DNA of 64,000 nt from contig JAICHV010000014.1 in the NCBI GenBank assembly GCA_025924715.1, positions 1 to 64,000 of the forward strand. Direction: 5' to 3'. Position numbers and translations under genes: made by a program. Below, one piece after another: positions 44,615-53,882 of the stretch. Each line of letters opens with the position of its first letter. Position 1 is the stretch's first letter. Below the pieces are notes generated by a model. It was not told the origin of the DNA, did no database searches, and was given only the letters and a program-made list of their open reading frames with translations. The stretch comes from Alphaproteobacteria bacterium. GTDB taxonomy: Bacteria > Pseudomonadota > Alphaproteobacteria > Micropepsales > Micropepsaceae.

Positions 44615-44653
44615 CGCCCCAGCCATTTTCGGCGTTCATGGTCACGCTCACGG

Positions 44654-46786
44654 TCAAGCCGTAAACGAATATATTTCCACGCTGTGCGGCGCGGCCGAGA
44701 TGACGCGCGCCGATGCATCGAACGACGAGTCCTTGACCGTCACCAGTTGCGGCTTGCCCACCACATTGGTGGCATCGAGGCTCGGGCCGGTATACCGCCA
44801 CATCTGCCCCCTATTGCCGTGCCGAAATCCCGTGATGTCCAAATTCAGCGGTTGGACCGTATCGGTTGCGTTGACGACGGCGACCGTGAGGGTCCTGCGA
44901 TCCGCTGTGAGCGCCGCAGAAACATCGAGCGGATAGGTCGGACTGCCGGGATTGACCTTGGGCACCTCGCCGCCCGGGGGGAATTTCGGCTTCGGCTGCG
45001 GCGAGTTGCCGGTGACCTCGACGGGGATTCTGCCGAAATGCTTGTTGTAGAGATTGAACAGCAAACCGATATGGCTATAGACGCTGTCGGTGCGGTTGTA
45101 GTTGAGCCATGACATGCCCATCGTGTAGCCGGCCATGGTGATGAAATCGGTGCAGCGGAACATCTCGTGCAGCGTCATCGCTATGCCGAGTGCCTGTTTG
45201 AGGCCGGTGGCGTTGCTGAAGCCCCATTCGTCGACGCTCACCTTGATCTTTCCCTCCTTCAGGGCGGGAAAACGAATCTTGTATTCTTCCCAATATTCCC
45301 GCTTCTGGCGGATGCGGTTCGCCGCGCGGCGGCAGGAATCGACCACGGGCTCGTCGACCGGCACGCGTTTTTGCAATGCCGGATCGAATCGTTCGGTGCT
45401 GGCATAGCAATGCTCCGAGATCACGTCGAAATTGCCCCAGCAGTTTTGCAGAAGATGGCCGTTCCAGTCGTTCTCTGCCCCGAGTTGCGCCTGAACGCTT
45501 CCGGCCACCGTCCTGGTGACGGGGTTGATGGAAATGGCTGTTCGGCCTTCCGTCATCTCATCCGGGCTCGCACCCGAAGCAATGATGACGATGTTCGGAT
45601 CGACGCTGCGCATCGCCTCGGCGAACATATTGTGCTTGATGACATAATGTTCGACCGCCATATGGCCCAGTTGCCAGCATCCATACATCTCGTTGCCGAC
45701 ATTCCACCATTTGATGGCGAAGGGCTCGGGGTTGCCATTGGCGGCGCGCAGCCTGCCCATGGGTGTGGAGGTCGCGCCGTTGCAATATTCGACTAGCGCG
45801 GCGCCATCGCGAGGGCTATCGAAGCCCGTGCTGACGCACAAATAGGGCTCGACGCCGATGAGCTCGCATAACGTCATCAGCTCGTGAAGCCCCACATCAT
45901 TGGGCTGGGCGGCGCCCCAGGCATAATCCCAGGTCGCAGCACGTTTGTCGGGATCGCCGATGGTTTTGGTCCAGTCATAGCCTGAGACGAAATTGCCCCC
46001 CGGCACGCGCCAGAAGCCGGAATTGAGCCCCTTCAAAAGCGTGATCGTGTCCTTGCGAAAGCCCTTGATATTGTCGTCCGGCATCAGCGAAACCGCGCCC
46101 ACCCGGAACGTGCCCGATCCGGTGCCGGTGATCTCCATAATCCCTTCGGTGGTGTCCGCGCCGCAGGTGAACTTGATCGGTTTCGTCGCCCAGTTTTTCT
46201 GGAGCGGCACCCGGACCGTTTGGCGCTGGCCCGCGCCCGGGCCCCAAATCAGGGCGACGTTCACGCTTGCGCCCGGATCGCCGGCAATGACGACGCGCCC
46301 GCTATAGCCGATCCCCTTGCGCAGGCTGAGCTTGTCCTGGCGAATCCCGCGCGGCTGGGAGCCGGCCAGTGTCACCACCGGGCTTTGCTTGCCGGCATAG
46401 GGATTGTGCGTATCAGCGGCCACCGACTCGTCCGGCCCGACCGGCCACCATTTGTTTTCATTGCCCTGATTGTTGAAGATCACACGGCCTTCGATGCCCG
46501 GAACCTTCGGTATCGGCTTGGAATCCACCGCATAATAGAATTTGCGGTCGTCGAGCACCTCGCTCCAGACACAGTAATTGATCCAGTTTCCGATATGTTC
46601 GGCGAGACATCCGAACATATATTTCGTTATCGGATCGCCGGTTTTGCCCGCGTTCACACCGGCCGATAATGTGCCGATGGGCGCGCTCTGCGCCGCCCCG
46701 GGGGGAAGCACCGCCGCAACGCCGACCATCAGCGATCCCTGAAGAGTGTCCCTGCGGCTGATATCGATGCCTTCGCGCTTTTCCAT
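44654..46786 (-). CDS. Alpha-L-arabinofuranosidase-like glycoside hydrolase (GH51-type), Tat-exported
   Basis: About 710 residues. The N-terminus carries a twin-arginine signal (ISRRDTLQG followed by a hydrophobic stretch ending AAQSA). The catalytic region has IKWWNVGNEMYGCW (acid/base Glu in G-N-E) and KVSVDEWGFSN (nucleophile Glu), as in GH51 arabinofuranosidases. An N-terminal beta-sandwich part (carbohydrate-binding-like, ending GTFRVGAVSLMP) precedes the barrel. AGGAGG lies six bases before the ATG at 46786. It is expected to release arabinose from plant hemicellulose/pectin in the periplasm. It sits next to a TonB receptor in the same direction, a small polysaccharide-use locus. Confidence 0.85.
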   Translation of the reverse strand: MEKREGIDISRRDTLQGSLMVGVAAVLPPGAAQSAPIGTLSAGVNAGKTGDPITKYMFGCLAEHIGNWINYCVWSEVLDDRKFYYAVDSKPIPKVPGIEGRVIFNNQGNENKWWPVGPDESVAADTHNPYAGKQSPVVTLAGSQPRGIRQDKLSLRKGIGYSGRVVIAGDPGASVNVALIWGPGAGQRQTVRVPLQKNWATKPIKFTCGADTTEGIMEITGTGSGTFRVGAVSLMPDDNIKGFRKDTITLLKGLNSGFWRVPGGNFVSGYDWTKTIGDPDKRAATWDYAWGAAQPNDVGLHELMTLCELIGVEPYLCVSTGFDSPRDGAALVEYCNGATSTPMGRLRAANGNPEPFAIKWWNVGNEMYGCWQLGHMAVEHYVIKHNMFAEAMRSVDPNIVIIASGASPDEMTEGRTAISINPVTRTVAGSVQAQLGAENDWNGHLLQNCWGNFDVISEHCYASTERFDPALQKRVPVDEPVVDSCRRAANRIRQKREYWEEYKIRFPALKEGKIKVSVDEWGFSNATGLKQALGIAMTLHEMFRCTDFITMAGYTMGMSWLNYNRTDSVYSHIGLLFNLYNKHFGRIPVEVTGNSPQPKPKFPPGGEVPKVNPGSPTYPLDVSAALTADRRTLTVAVVNATDTVQPLNLDITGFRHGNRGQMWRYTGPSLDATNVVGKPQLVTVKDSSFDASARVISAAPHSVEIYSFTA

Positions 46787-47115
46787 CATCGGCCTCCTGT
46801 TGGGAGGCGGCGAGAATTTCTTCGCCCGCTCAGGACAGGTTTCGAAATCCCCGCCGCCATTTGCCGCGACCTCTAAGGGGCGGCAATATCGACAATTCGG
46901 AAATACCAACACGCGCGATGGACGCGCCTCAAGACGGTAGGCCAATTATATTCGCGCAATCTTTTCGCGCGATCGCCGTCTGCTCGCTGCCGTATCACAC
47001 GCAGCACGATCACTCGCGAACCGGATGCGGCGCACGATCCGGCAAACACGTCCCGTACGGACTCCCCTCGGCAGGCCTCGGACATCGTCCGAAACCTGCC
47101 GAAGCCAGAGCCCCA
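46787..47115. other. Intergenic, no gene recognised
   Basis: About 330 GC-rich bases between the TonB-receptor stop and the arabinofuranosidase start. Several frames are open because of the high GC, but none looks real. It holds the arabinofuranosidase ribosome site (AGGAGG) and perhaps its promoter. Confidence 0.4.
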
Positions 47116-50109
47116 TCACATCTTGTAACGCAAGCCGACCGAAATCACCCGGTCGAAGATCGCCGCGTTGTTGGCGAAGTAGTTCATGTCCGTCTCCACA
47201 TCGTCGCCCGGCCTGTAGCCGAAGGTACGCTGTTTGGAGTTGGAGATGTTGGTCGCATCGAGGGTGAACACCAGATGATCGTTCCAGGTGTAGTTCAACG
47301 AGGCATCCAGATTGTTGCGCGGCGCCGCATAGGTATCGTTCGGCTGCGCACCGGGCGTGTTGCCTGTGAAATACTTGCTGGACCAGGTCCACGACACCCG
47401 GAAAGAGACCGGACCATATTCATAGATACCGGTCACATTGGTGTGCCAATGGTTGATGTTCTGGAACCTTCCGGCGATATAGGTGGCGTTGACATCCCAG
47501 CCGAAGCCGCCCAGCCAATCCGGACCGTCCAGCATTTCCGGCAGGAAGTCGAGGAACTGGGAATAGGCCACTTCGCCACCTTCCACGCTTTGGTCCAGAA
47601 GGTTGGTGGGCAGTGTCTGGTTGTAGGAGACACCATCGACAAAGACCTGCGTGGTCACGTTCTCGATGTAGCCCGACACATCCTTATGAAACACGGCCAG
47701 GGTGACATGGTTGGCATTGCCCCAGTAATATTCCGCGTCCGCGTCCAGATTGACGGACTTTTCCGGCCGCAGGTCCGGATTGCCCCCACGGATGCTGCCC
47801 GTGACGTTGCCTGTCGCGGCCGTCAGCTTCAGATTGGGATTGAGGCTGGTGAAGGTCGGACGGGTAAGAGTCTTGCTGGCGGCAAAACGGAAGAAGAAAT
47901 TGTCGGCCAAGTCCGCCTTGATATTGATGCTGGGCAGCAGATCGAAGCTTTCTTTCACCCGGTGAATCGGCGTGTAGACCACGCAGGTCACGCAGCCGGC
48001 ATTGGTTGGGCTGGTCGGTCCCGTGGTGGGATCCAGCGGAACATATTTTGACGTCCAGGAATCGATGGTCAGGGTGGTGTCGGCAATGCGCGCGCCGAAA
48101 TTGCCGCTGACCGGAACGTCGAAGATGGGGAAGCCATAGCCCACTTTGACATAGCCATCTTTCGTGGCTTCGCTGACCTTATATTCCGTGGCCTCCGAAT
48201 TTTCCTGGGGTCCCGAATACCCGAAGATATTGCGAACTTTTTCGACCTGGTAATAGAGGAAGTCCTGCGACGCATCGCAGAATTTCGTCATGCCGAATTC
48301 CGGTCCGAACAGATCGCCGTGCGTGCAGTGATAGACGCTGGGGTCCACCGCCACGCCGCCGACCTTGACATTGGTCTGCATCAGGACGTGATTCGGATCG
48401 AACGCATTGGAGTTCGTAGCCGCCGTGAAATTCGGCGTCACCGACGCGCGGAAGGCGGTGCAAGCCGGGCTGTTATAGGCGGCGATGATGTATTTGTTGT
48501 TCGCCGCTGCGGCATTGCCGGGGGTGGTGATGGCGGCACAACCCAACCCGCCGCCGGCGGGGCCATAATTGTGTGCGGCGCGGCGGTCGTAGCGATAGCC
48601 GACCGCAAGGCTGTTGATGAAGCTGTCTTTGCCGAAATCGTAAGTGGCATCGATCCGGCCGTTATATCCGCTGCCGCGCCCGTCGCTGAAATTGTCGTAG
48701 AATTGGCTGTAGTAGAACGGTCCCGTCACCACCTCATTGCCGGGAATGTCCCAATAGGTGATGCCGGTGCCCTTGTAGGACACGATGGTGTGGAAGCCGT
48801 CGTTGCTTTTTCCGGTGGCAGGGTTGGTTTTGAAATTGGCGTAATCGTCCATCACCGGCGTTGCCCGCACCGCTTTAGAACCGGTGTAGGAAAACTCGCT
48901 GGTCACTTCGAGATGGCTGGTTGCATCCCAGATGCCGCCCGTGGCGAATTGATAGGTATCTTCCCGGCTGTGCTGCGGCTGGTTTGAGGTGATGGTGAAG
49001 CAGCCGGCATATTGCTCCATCAGGACATTGGTGCCCGGAAACACTTTGTCCTTGGCATAGTCGTCGCAATTGCCGTTCTGAGCGGCAAGGAAGTCGGCAT
49101 TCACCCGGTTGCGCAAGGACGAATAGAAAAGCTCGCTATAGAATTGGAGGCCGGCAGCCGGGCGCCATTGGCCCGAGAGCAGCAAGGCGGAACGTTCCAC
49201 CATGCCGTTTCTCTGGTCCATCGAAGCGCCCGAACGCGCCGCATAGCCCTGACGGACACCTTGCGAATAGGTCGCGTTGTTGGCGGGGCAGGACGCGCCT
49301 TTGGTGCAAACATTCAGGGGCCCGCTACCGGCACCGGCCACCGGACCGCCCGTGATGCCGGCGCGGCCGCCCTCACCGGATTCGTCCTGGCCGCTCCAGG
49401 TGTTCTTGTAGGAAACGTCCGCCAGCAAGCCGACTTCGCCGATATCGGTATTCCAACGGTCGCTGACCAGCAGCGAGGCGCTGGGGGAGAACACGCCCGC
49501 CAGGCTGGGATAGCCGACCTGCGCCGTCCCCGACAAGGTGAAGCCTCTGAAGTCGAAGGGACGGCGCAGGCGGACATCGATCAGCCCCGCCATGCCGCCT
49601 TCGATATCGTCGGGCGAAGATGCCTTGTGGACGTCGACGCGAGCCAGCATTTCGGAAGGAAGATCCGGCAGGGAAATGGTGCGCCCGGTGGCCGTGAAGA
49701 TCTGGCGGCCATTGATCAGGGTCTGAATATCGGGAAGACCGCGGATCAAGACCGTGGAAGGCTCATAAGAACTGCGGATGATCGAAATGCCGGTGACGTG
49801 CTGCAGCGATTCGACCACTGTTGTATCGGGGAGCTTGCCGATATCTTCCGAAACGATGGAGTCCAGGATCTGGCCCGCGTCCCGTTTGATATCGAGGGCG
49901 CCGGCGACCGCAGCGCGCGCGCCGGTGACGGTCACGGTTTCTACCGCGGTGGCGGTCTGGGTGGCGGGTTTTGGAGCGGCGGCATTCTGGGCGCTGGCGG
50001 CACCGCCTGCCAAGATCGATGCCAGCACCGAGACCGAACCCAGCAGAAGTGCTCTTTTGCCCTTCGGCAGGTTCGAGATAGAACCGGGCGTGTTGGACCC
50101 ATAAGACAT
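47116..50109 (-). CDS. TonB-dependent outer-membrane receptor
   Basis: A 997-residue protein. Long signal peptide (KRALLLGSVSVLASILAGGAASA), a short linker with a TonB-box-like ETVTVTGAR, and the plug domain with ILDSIVSEDIGKLPDTTVVESLQHVTGISI and VLIRGLPDIQTLINGR. A beta-barrel follows, ending VISVGLRYKM. This is the oligosaccharide-type TonB receptor common in Caulobacterales/Sphingomonadales. GGGGAG precedes the ATG at good spacing. It probably imports arabinan or xylan fragments produced with the aid of the downstream arabinofuranosidase, and may be regulated by the two-component pair on its other side. Confidence 0.93.
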   Translation of the reverse strand: MSYGSNTPGSISNLPKGKRALLLGSVSVLASILAGGAASAQNAAAPKPATQTATAVETVTVTGARAAVAGALDIKRDAGQILDSIVSEDIGKLPDTTVVESLQHVTGISIIRSSYEPSTVLIRGLPDIQTLINGRQIFTATGRTISLPDLPSEMLARVDVHKASSPDDIEGGMAGLIDVRLRRPFDFRGFTLSGTAQVGYPSLAGVFSPSASLLVSDRWNTDIGEVGLLADVSYKNTWSGQDESGEGGRAGITGGPVAGAGSGPLNVCTKGASCPANNATYSQGVRQGYAARSGASMDQRNGMVERSALLLSGQWRPAAGLQFYSELFYSSLRNRVNADFLAAQNGNCDDYAKDKVFPGTNVLMEQYAGCFTITSNQPQHSREDTYQFATGGIWDATSHLEVTSEFSYTGSKAVRATPVMDDYANFKTNPATGKSNDGFHTIVSYKGTGITYWDIPGNEVVTGPFYYSQFYDNFSDGRGSGYNGRIDATYDFGKDSFINSLAVGYRYDRRAAHNYGPAGGGLGCAAITTPGNAAAANNKYIIAAYNSPACTAFRASVTPNFTAATNSNAFDPNHVLMQTNVKVGGVAVDPSVYHCTHGDLFGPEFGMTKFCDASQDFLYYQVEKVRNIFGYSGPQENSEATEYKVSEATKDGYVKVGYGFPIFDVPVSGNFGARIADTTLTIDSWTSKYVPLDPTTGPTSPTNAGCVTCVVYTPIHRVKESFDLLPSINIKADLADNFFFRFAASKTLTRPTFTSLNPNLKLTAATGNVTGSIRGGNPDLRPEKSVNLDADAEYYWGNANHVTLAVFHKDVSGYIENVTTQVFVDGVSYNQTLPTNLLDQSVEGGEVAYSQFLDFLPEMLDGPDWLGGFGWDVNATYIAGRFQNINHWHTNVTGIYEYGPVSFRVSWTWSSKYFTGNTPGAQPNDTYAAPRNNLDASLNYTWNDHLVFTLDATNISNSKQRTFGYRPGDDVETDMNYFANNAAIFDRVISVGLRYKM

Positions 50110-50688
50110 TCGTGAACTCCCCTAATATTTTTGTTGGTTGGTATTTTCTACGATTTCCGTGCAAGCCCGGCTGATACAAACCGCATGCCTGCCTTGGGCA
50201 CTCTTGCGCCCGCCGTTCTGCCTCACGTCAGCGGCGCGGCTCATGGCCCCCCACGCGAACACTGTTTGAAGATGACGTTCACCGATCCTCCCGACTGCGA
50301 CGTTTTATTTTTATGTCTGCAACGTCATGCGCGACAATCAGAAGCGAACCACGACCGCCCGTCAATTAACCGCGCGCCGATGTTTTCTGTAGGACGATGT
50401 CCTACACGGCAGCATCAGCCCGCCCTTAGCCGGCGCCCGGCGCGAAACGCGACCGCAAACCCGGGATCGATCGTTGCGATGCGAGAAAGTCGCGGCGGGT
50501 TCCAGGCCCGCCGCGCAGTTTGGCGCCTGGTGAGGAGACCATCGGGCCATCTCAGGGGAAATGTCCGAATTATACAGTCGCTCCAGAACGCCGGCGCAAG
50601 AATTGACTGGGAGATTTCCGGCGACAACTGCGGCGGCACGCGCGATGCCACCTATATTTTGCGTAGGGCAAAATCCTACGCCGCGGTA
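50110..50688. promoter_or_regulatory. Intergenic region upstream of the TonB receptor
   Basis: About 580 bases between the receptor start and the response-regulator stop, all genes being on the minus strand. No supported gene. It should hold the receptor promoter. Two short near-identical segments, GTAGGACGATGTCCTAC (50390-50406, itself a near palindrome) and GTAGGGCAAAATCCTAC (about 50664-50680), could be regulator-binding sites. Confidence 0.45.
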
Positions 50689-51357
50689 TCAGCCGGCGGA
50701 CTGCTGCTCGTGCCAGCGGATCGCCTCGCGCATCAGCTCTGTCGCGGTGGACAATCGCAATTTATGTTTGATGCGCGCGCAATAGGCTTGCACGGTTTTG
50801 ATCGAGACGTTGAGGGAATCGGCAACCTGCCGCGTTTCCAATCCGCGGCCCAAAAGGTTGAACACTTCCAACTCGCGGTCACTGAGATCTTCGAGGGGGG
50901 TTTCGCTCCCCAGGCTGTTTTTGCCGATAAACTTTTCCGCAAGGACGGCCGAGATGGACTCGCTCAGGCATAATTTCCCATCCAGAACCTGGCGGATCGC
51001 CACGATGATGCGTTTGGTGGATTCACCTTTCATCACATAACCGCGCGCGCCGGCCCGGATACAGCGTTCCGCATAGAGTTTCTCGTCATGCATCGACAGC
51101 ACAATTATGCCGACACGAGGCAGTCTTGCCTTAACCTGCTTGATCAGCTCCAGCCCCGAACTGCCTTTCAGGGAAATGTCCATGATGGCTATGTCGGGTT
51201 GGCGGGCGGCAATTCCCAGCATGGCGCGGCCGGCCTCATCGGCCTCGCCGCACACCGCCATATCGGGCTGCTGGTCGATCAAGTTGGTCAGCGACTCGCG
51301 CACCAGCGGATGATCGTCAACCAGATAAATTCGCGCCTTTGGGACCGGGTCGGACAT
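50689..51357 (-). CDS. NarL/FixJ-family response regulator
   Basis: A 222-residue protein: receiver domain (IYLVDDHPLVRESL with the acidic pair, DIAIMDISLKG with the phosphorylatable Asp, IIVLSMHDE, and the conserved Lys region) and a C-terminal LuxR-type helix-turn-helix (LSDRELEVFNLLGRGLETRQVADSLNVS). ATG at 51357. It overlaps the histidine-kinase gene by about 40 bases, so the two form an operon. It is transcribed toward the TonB receptor region and may bind its promoter, but no site was proven. Confidence 0.92.
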   Translation of the reverse strand: MSDPVPKARIYLVDDHPLVRESLTNLIDQQPDMAVCGEADEAGRAMLGIAARQPDIAIMDISLKGSSGLELIKQVKARLPRVGIIVLSMHDEKLYAERCIRAGARGYVMKGESTKRIIVAIRQVLDGKLCLSESISAVLAEKFIGKNSLGSETPLEDLSDRELEVFNLLGRGLETRQVADSLNVSIKTVQAYCARIKHKLRLSTATELMREAIRWHEQQSAG

Positions 51358-52444
51358 GGGGTTCGCTTGGTAAGAGTGAGGCACGCGGTACTAAACAATC
51401 GATGACGGCGCCCTGGGGGTGATGACGTCCCACACTGAACCGTCCACCGATCATTTTGGCCCGATCGGCCATGATGCGCAAACCCATCCCACCCCGTGCC
51501 GTTGAAGTCGGGAACCCGCTGCCATTGTCCAGGACCGCCAAGCGCACAGCGTCCTCGCCCTCTTCCAGCAAAATGGTGATCTTCGTTGCGCGTCCATGCT
51601 TGATGGCGTTGCCGACACCTTCCTGGGCAATGCGATAGAGATGGGTCGCCGCGGCAGGCAGGCGGACAAGCACCGGAACCTGGCATTCGAATTGGCACGC
51701 AACCCCAAACATCTGCGAGGTCGTGTCGGCGAACTCCTCCAGCGCCTGCATTAACCCATCCGCCTCGAGCTCGACCGGATGCAGCCCCTTGGCCATGCCA
51801 CGCGCCAGGGCAATGGCCTCCTCGACCAAATCCACAATCTTGCGCGCGCTTCCCGCTTGGAGCTCGTTCCCGGATGCGAGTTTTTCCGCCAAAGCATGAC
51901 CGGCAAGCGCCGTGCCGGTCAGATGTTGACACAGGCCGTCATGCAAGTCCTGCCCGATGCGGCGTTGTTCGCGCTCGCTGATTTCCAACATGTCATGTGC
52001 CAGTCTTCGGCGTTCGGCCGTTTCATGCGCCAGCGCCACGGCGCGCTCCTCCGCCCGCGCCTCCGAACTTTTTTGAAGGCGGTTCAGGCGTACCAGCACG
52101 AAGATCAGAAAAAAATACGACACCAGCCGGATGAATCCGTTGACTCCCCAAGCCAGAAATTCGGAAGAGGAATTGCCGGTCGCGATATTGCTGGCAATCC
52201 ACACCGATGTGGCAAAGACCGCGATTGCGGCACTGAAATTCGCCCCCACGAACCAAGCGGCCACGGAGACCGGCACCACATAGGCCGAGGCGATGGTAAT
52301 CGTGGTACCCAGCCAAAAATCCAGCCCCGCGTTCCCCATGACGAACAGGACACAGGCCAATTCGATCTGCCGCTTGGGGCGCGCCGCCGTCCATTGGCCG
52401 AGCGGCACCGCCACGCCGTTCCAGATTCGCCTGCCGAGTGACAT
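51317..52444 (-). CDS. Membrane sensor histidine kinase (HisKA_3, NarX/DesK type)
   Basis: A 375-residue protein. The N-terminus has about four membrane helices (ELACVLFVMGNAGLDFWL, TITIASAYVVPVSVAAWFV, SAAIAVFATSVWIAS, FIRLVSYFFLIFVLVRL). A coiled-coil linker leads to the dimerisation helix RRIGQDLHDGLCQHLTG (phosphorylatable His) and an HATPase domain (GVGNAIKHGRA, VLDNGSGFPT, GMGLRIMADRA). There is no large periplasmic sensor domain, so it probably senses a membrane or cytoplasmic signal. It phosphorylates the overlapping response regulator. Confidence 0.92.
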   Translation of the reverse strand: MSLGRRIWNGVAVPLGQWTAARPKRQIELACVLFVMGNAGLDFWLGTTITIASAYVVPVSVAAWFVGANFSAAIAVFATSVWIASNIATGNSSSEFLAWGVNGFIRLVSYFFLIFVLVRLNRLQKSSEARAEERAVALAHETAERRRLAHDMLEISEREQRRIGQDLHDGLCQHLTGTALAGHALAEKLASGNELQAGSARKIVDLVEEAIALARGMAKGLHPVELEADGLMQALEEFADTTSQMFGVACQFECQVPVLVRLPAAATHLYRIAQEGVGNAIKHGRATKITILLEEGEDAVRLAVLDNGSGFPTSTARGGMGLRIMADRAKMIGGRFSVGRHHPQGAVIDCLVPRASLLPSEPHVRPGPKGANLSG

Positions 52445-52677
52445 GCTCCCAACTTAGCATTTCGCCGACCCGGTGGGTACCGCCTGTCCCACGCGGCGTC
52501 TGTCTGCTGCGCAATTCACCCTGGGGGCTGTGAAGATGGCCGCAAGGTTAGCTTTCTACGCGCAAATGACCGCGGCCATTGCTTTTGGCTTTACCAGACG
52601 GCTTTAACCGGTATTCTGACGGAAATTCTTAAGGCGTCGTAGGGATCGATCGGCAAGAAAGCCGAATGGGAGGAAAA

Positions 52678-53814
52678 ATGTCGTTTGCTTCAAAGCCTGT
52701 ATTGGGGGCCGCCGCGCTGGCGGGCTTCACGCTGCTCTCCCCTGCCGCGCAGCAGGCGACGGCACAATCGTCTTCGCGCGATCTCAAGATTGCAGCGATC
52801 GACGTCGAGGGCGGCTCGGCTGTGCTGTTCGTGACCCCGGAAGGCAAGTCGCTGCTGATCGATACGGGTTGGCCACCCGGGATCGGGGGCCCTCGCCCGG
52901 CTCCCGGCGCCCCGCCGCCGCCGCCTTCTGCAAGCAGCGCCGACAAGATCGTCGCGGCTGCCCATTCGCTGGGCCTGACAAAGATCGATTACCTGATCAG
53001 CACCCATTATCATGTCGACCATATGGGCGGCTTCAAGTCGCTCATGGAAAAGATCGAGATCGACCATTTCATCGACCACGGTCCCAATGCGGAAACCCCG
53101 CCACCCAACATTAACCCCAACTTTGCGGCGTTCTCGACCGCGACCCTTTACAACGATTACCTGAAACTGATCGCCGGCAAGGATCATCTGGTGCCCCATA
53201 CCGGCGATACGCTGGATATCGGTTCCATGCACCTGACCTTCGTCAGTGTCGCCGCAAAGGTGCTGTCCACCCCCTTGCCGGGCGCCGGGGCGCCCAATCC
53301 CGACTGCGCCGGGGTTCAAGACATGGCGCGCGATGGCGGCGCGGAAAACCATTATTCCGTCTCCACCCTGATCACATTCGGCAAGACGCGGATTGCGGAA
53401 TTCGGCGATCTGTCATGGAACGAAGAGATCAAGCTCCTCTGCCCCACCAACAAGGTCGGGCCTGTCGACGTCTATTTCGTCACCCAGCATGGCATGGACA
53501 TTTCCAGCAGCCCGCCGACACGCGCGCTCGATCCGATCGTCACCATTATGGGCAATGGCGCCACCAAAGGCGGCGATAAAGACCCGATGAACATGGTCAG
53601 GAGCTATCGCCATATTCAGGACGCGTTCTGGATGCTGCACGAAGATGTGCGCTTTCCCGAGCTGGATCCGCGTGCCGACTTCATCGCCAATCTGAACCAG
53701 GTCCCGGACAACAACTATCCGCTCCTGGTCTCGGTCACGCCCGGCGGCGACATCACGGTCACCAACAAGCGCAACAATTTCAGCAAGACCTACAAAGCCC
53801 GCAGCGCCCAGTAA
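52678..53814 (+). CDS. Secreted metallo-beta-lactamase-fold hydrolase
   Basis: A 378-residue protein with a signal peptide (VLGGALAGFTL-like stretch, cut near A-T-A). The ATG at 52678 is chosen because GGGAGGAAAA is directly upstream; an in-frame ATG 12 bases earlier is weaker. The MBL motif is STHYHVDHMGG (H-x-H-x-D-H), with an additional metal-ligand His near HGMDISSS. A Pro-rich insertion (PGAPPPPPSA) is unusual. It resembles ComEC/Rec2-associated or phosphodiesterase-like MBL proteins that act in the periplasm. The substrate is unknown. Confidence 0.85.
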   Translation: MSFASKPVLGAAALAGFTLLSPAAQQATAQSSSRDLKIAAIDVEGGSAVLFVTPEGKSLLIDTGWPPGIGGPRPAPGAPPPPPSASSADKIVAAAHSLGLTKIDYLISTHYHVDHMGGFKSLMEKIEIDHFIDHGPNAETPPPNINPNFAAFSTATLYNDYLKLIAGKDHLVPHTGDTLDIGSMHLTFVSVAAKVLSTPLPGAGAPNPDCAGVQDMARDGGAENHYSVSTLITFGKTRIAEFGDLSWNEEIKLLCPTNKVGPVDVYFVTQHGMDISSSPPTRALDPIVTIMGNGATKGGDKDPMNMVRSYRHIQDAFWMLHEDVRFPELDPRADFIANLNQVPDNNYPLLVSVTPGGDITVTNKRNNFSKTYKARSAQ

Positions 53815-53833
53815 GGCGAGAATTCAGCACGTG

Positions 53834-53870
53834 CAGGGCCGGCAGGCGTCGAACCCGCCCGCTGGCCCTG
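53834..53870 (+). terminator. Probable bidirectional terminator hairpin between convergent genes
   Basis: A 15-base arm on each side (53834-53848 and 53856-53870) pairs with one G-U and one mismatch around a 7-base loop, between the convergent MBL and DUF1552 genes. No T-run, so it may slow rather than fully stop transcription. Confidence 0.55.
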
Positions 53871-53882
53871 AGCTTTCAGTGC

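Noticed and set aside
49012-50115. Long plus-strand frame opposite the TonB receptor
   Set aside because: The plug and barrel motifs lie on the minus strand; the plus frame has shadow-like composition and no ribosome site.
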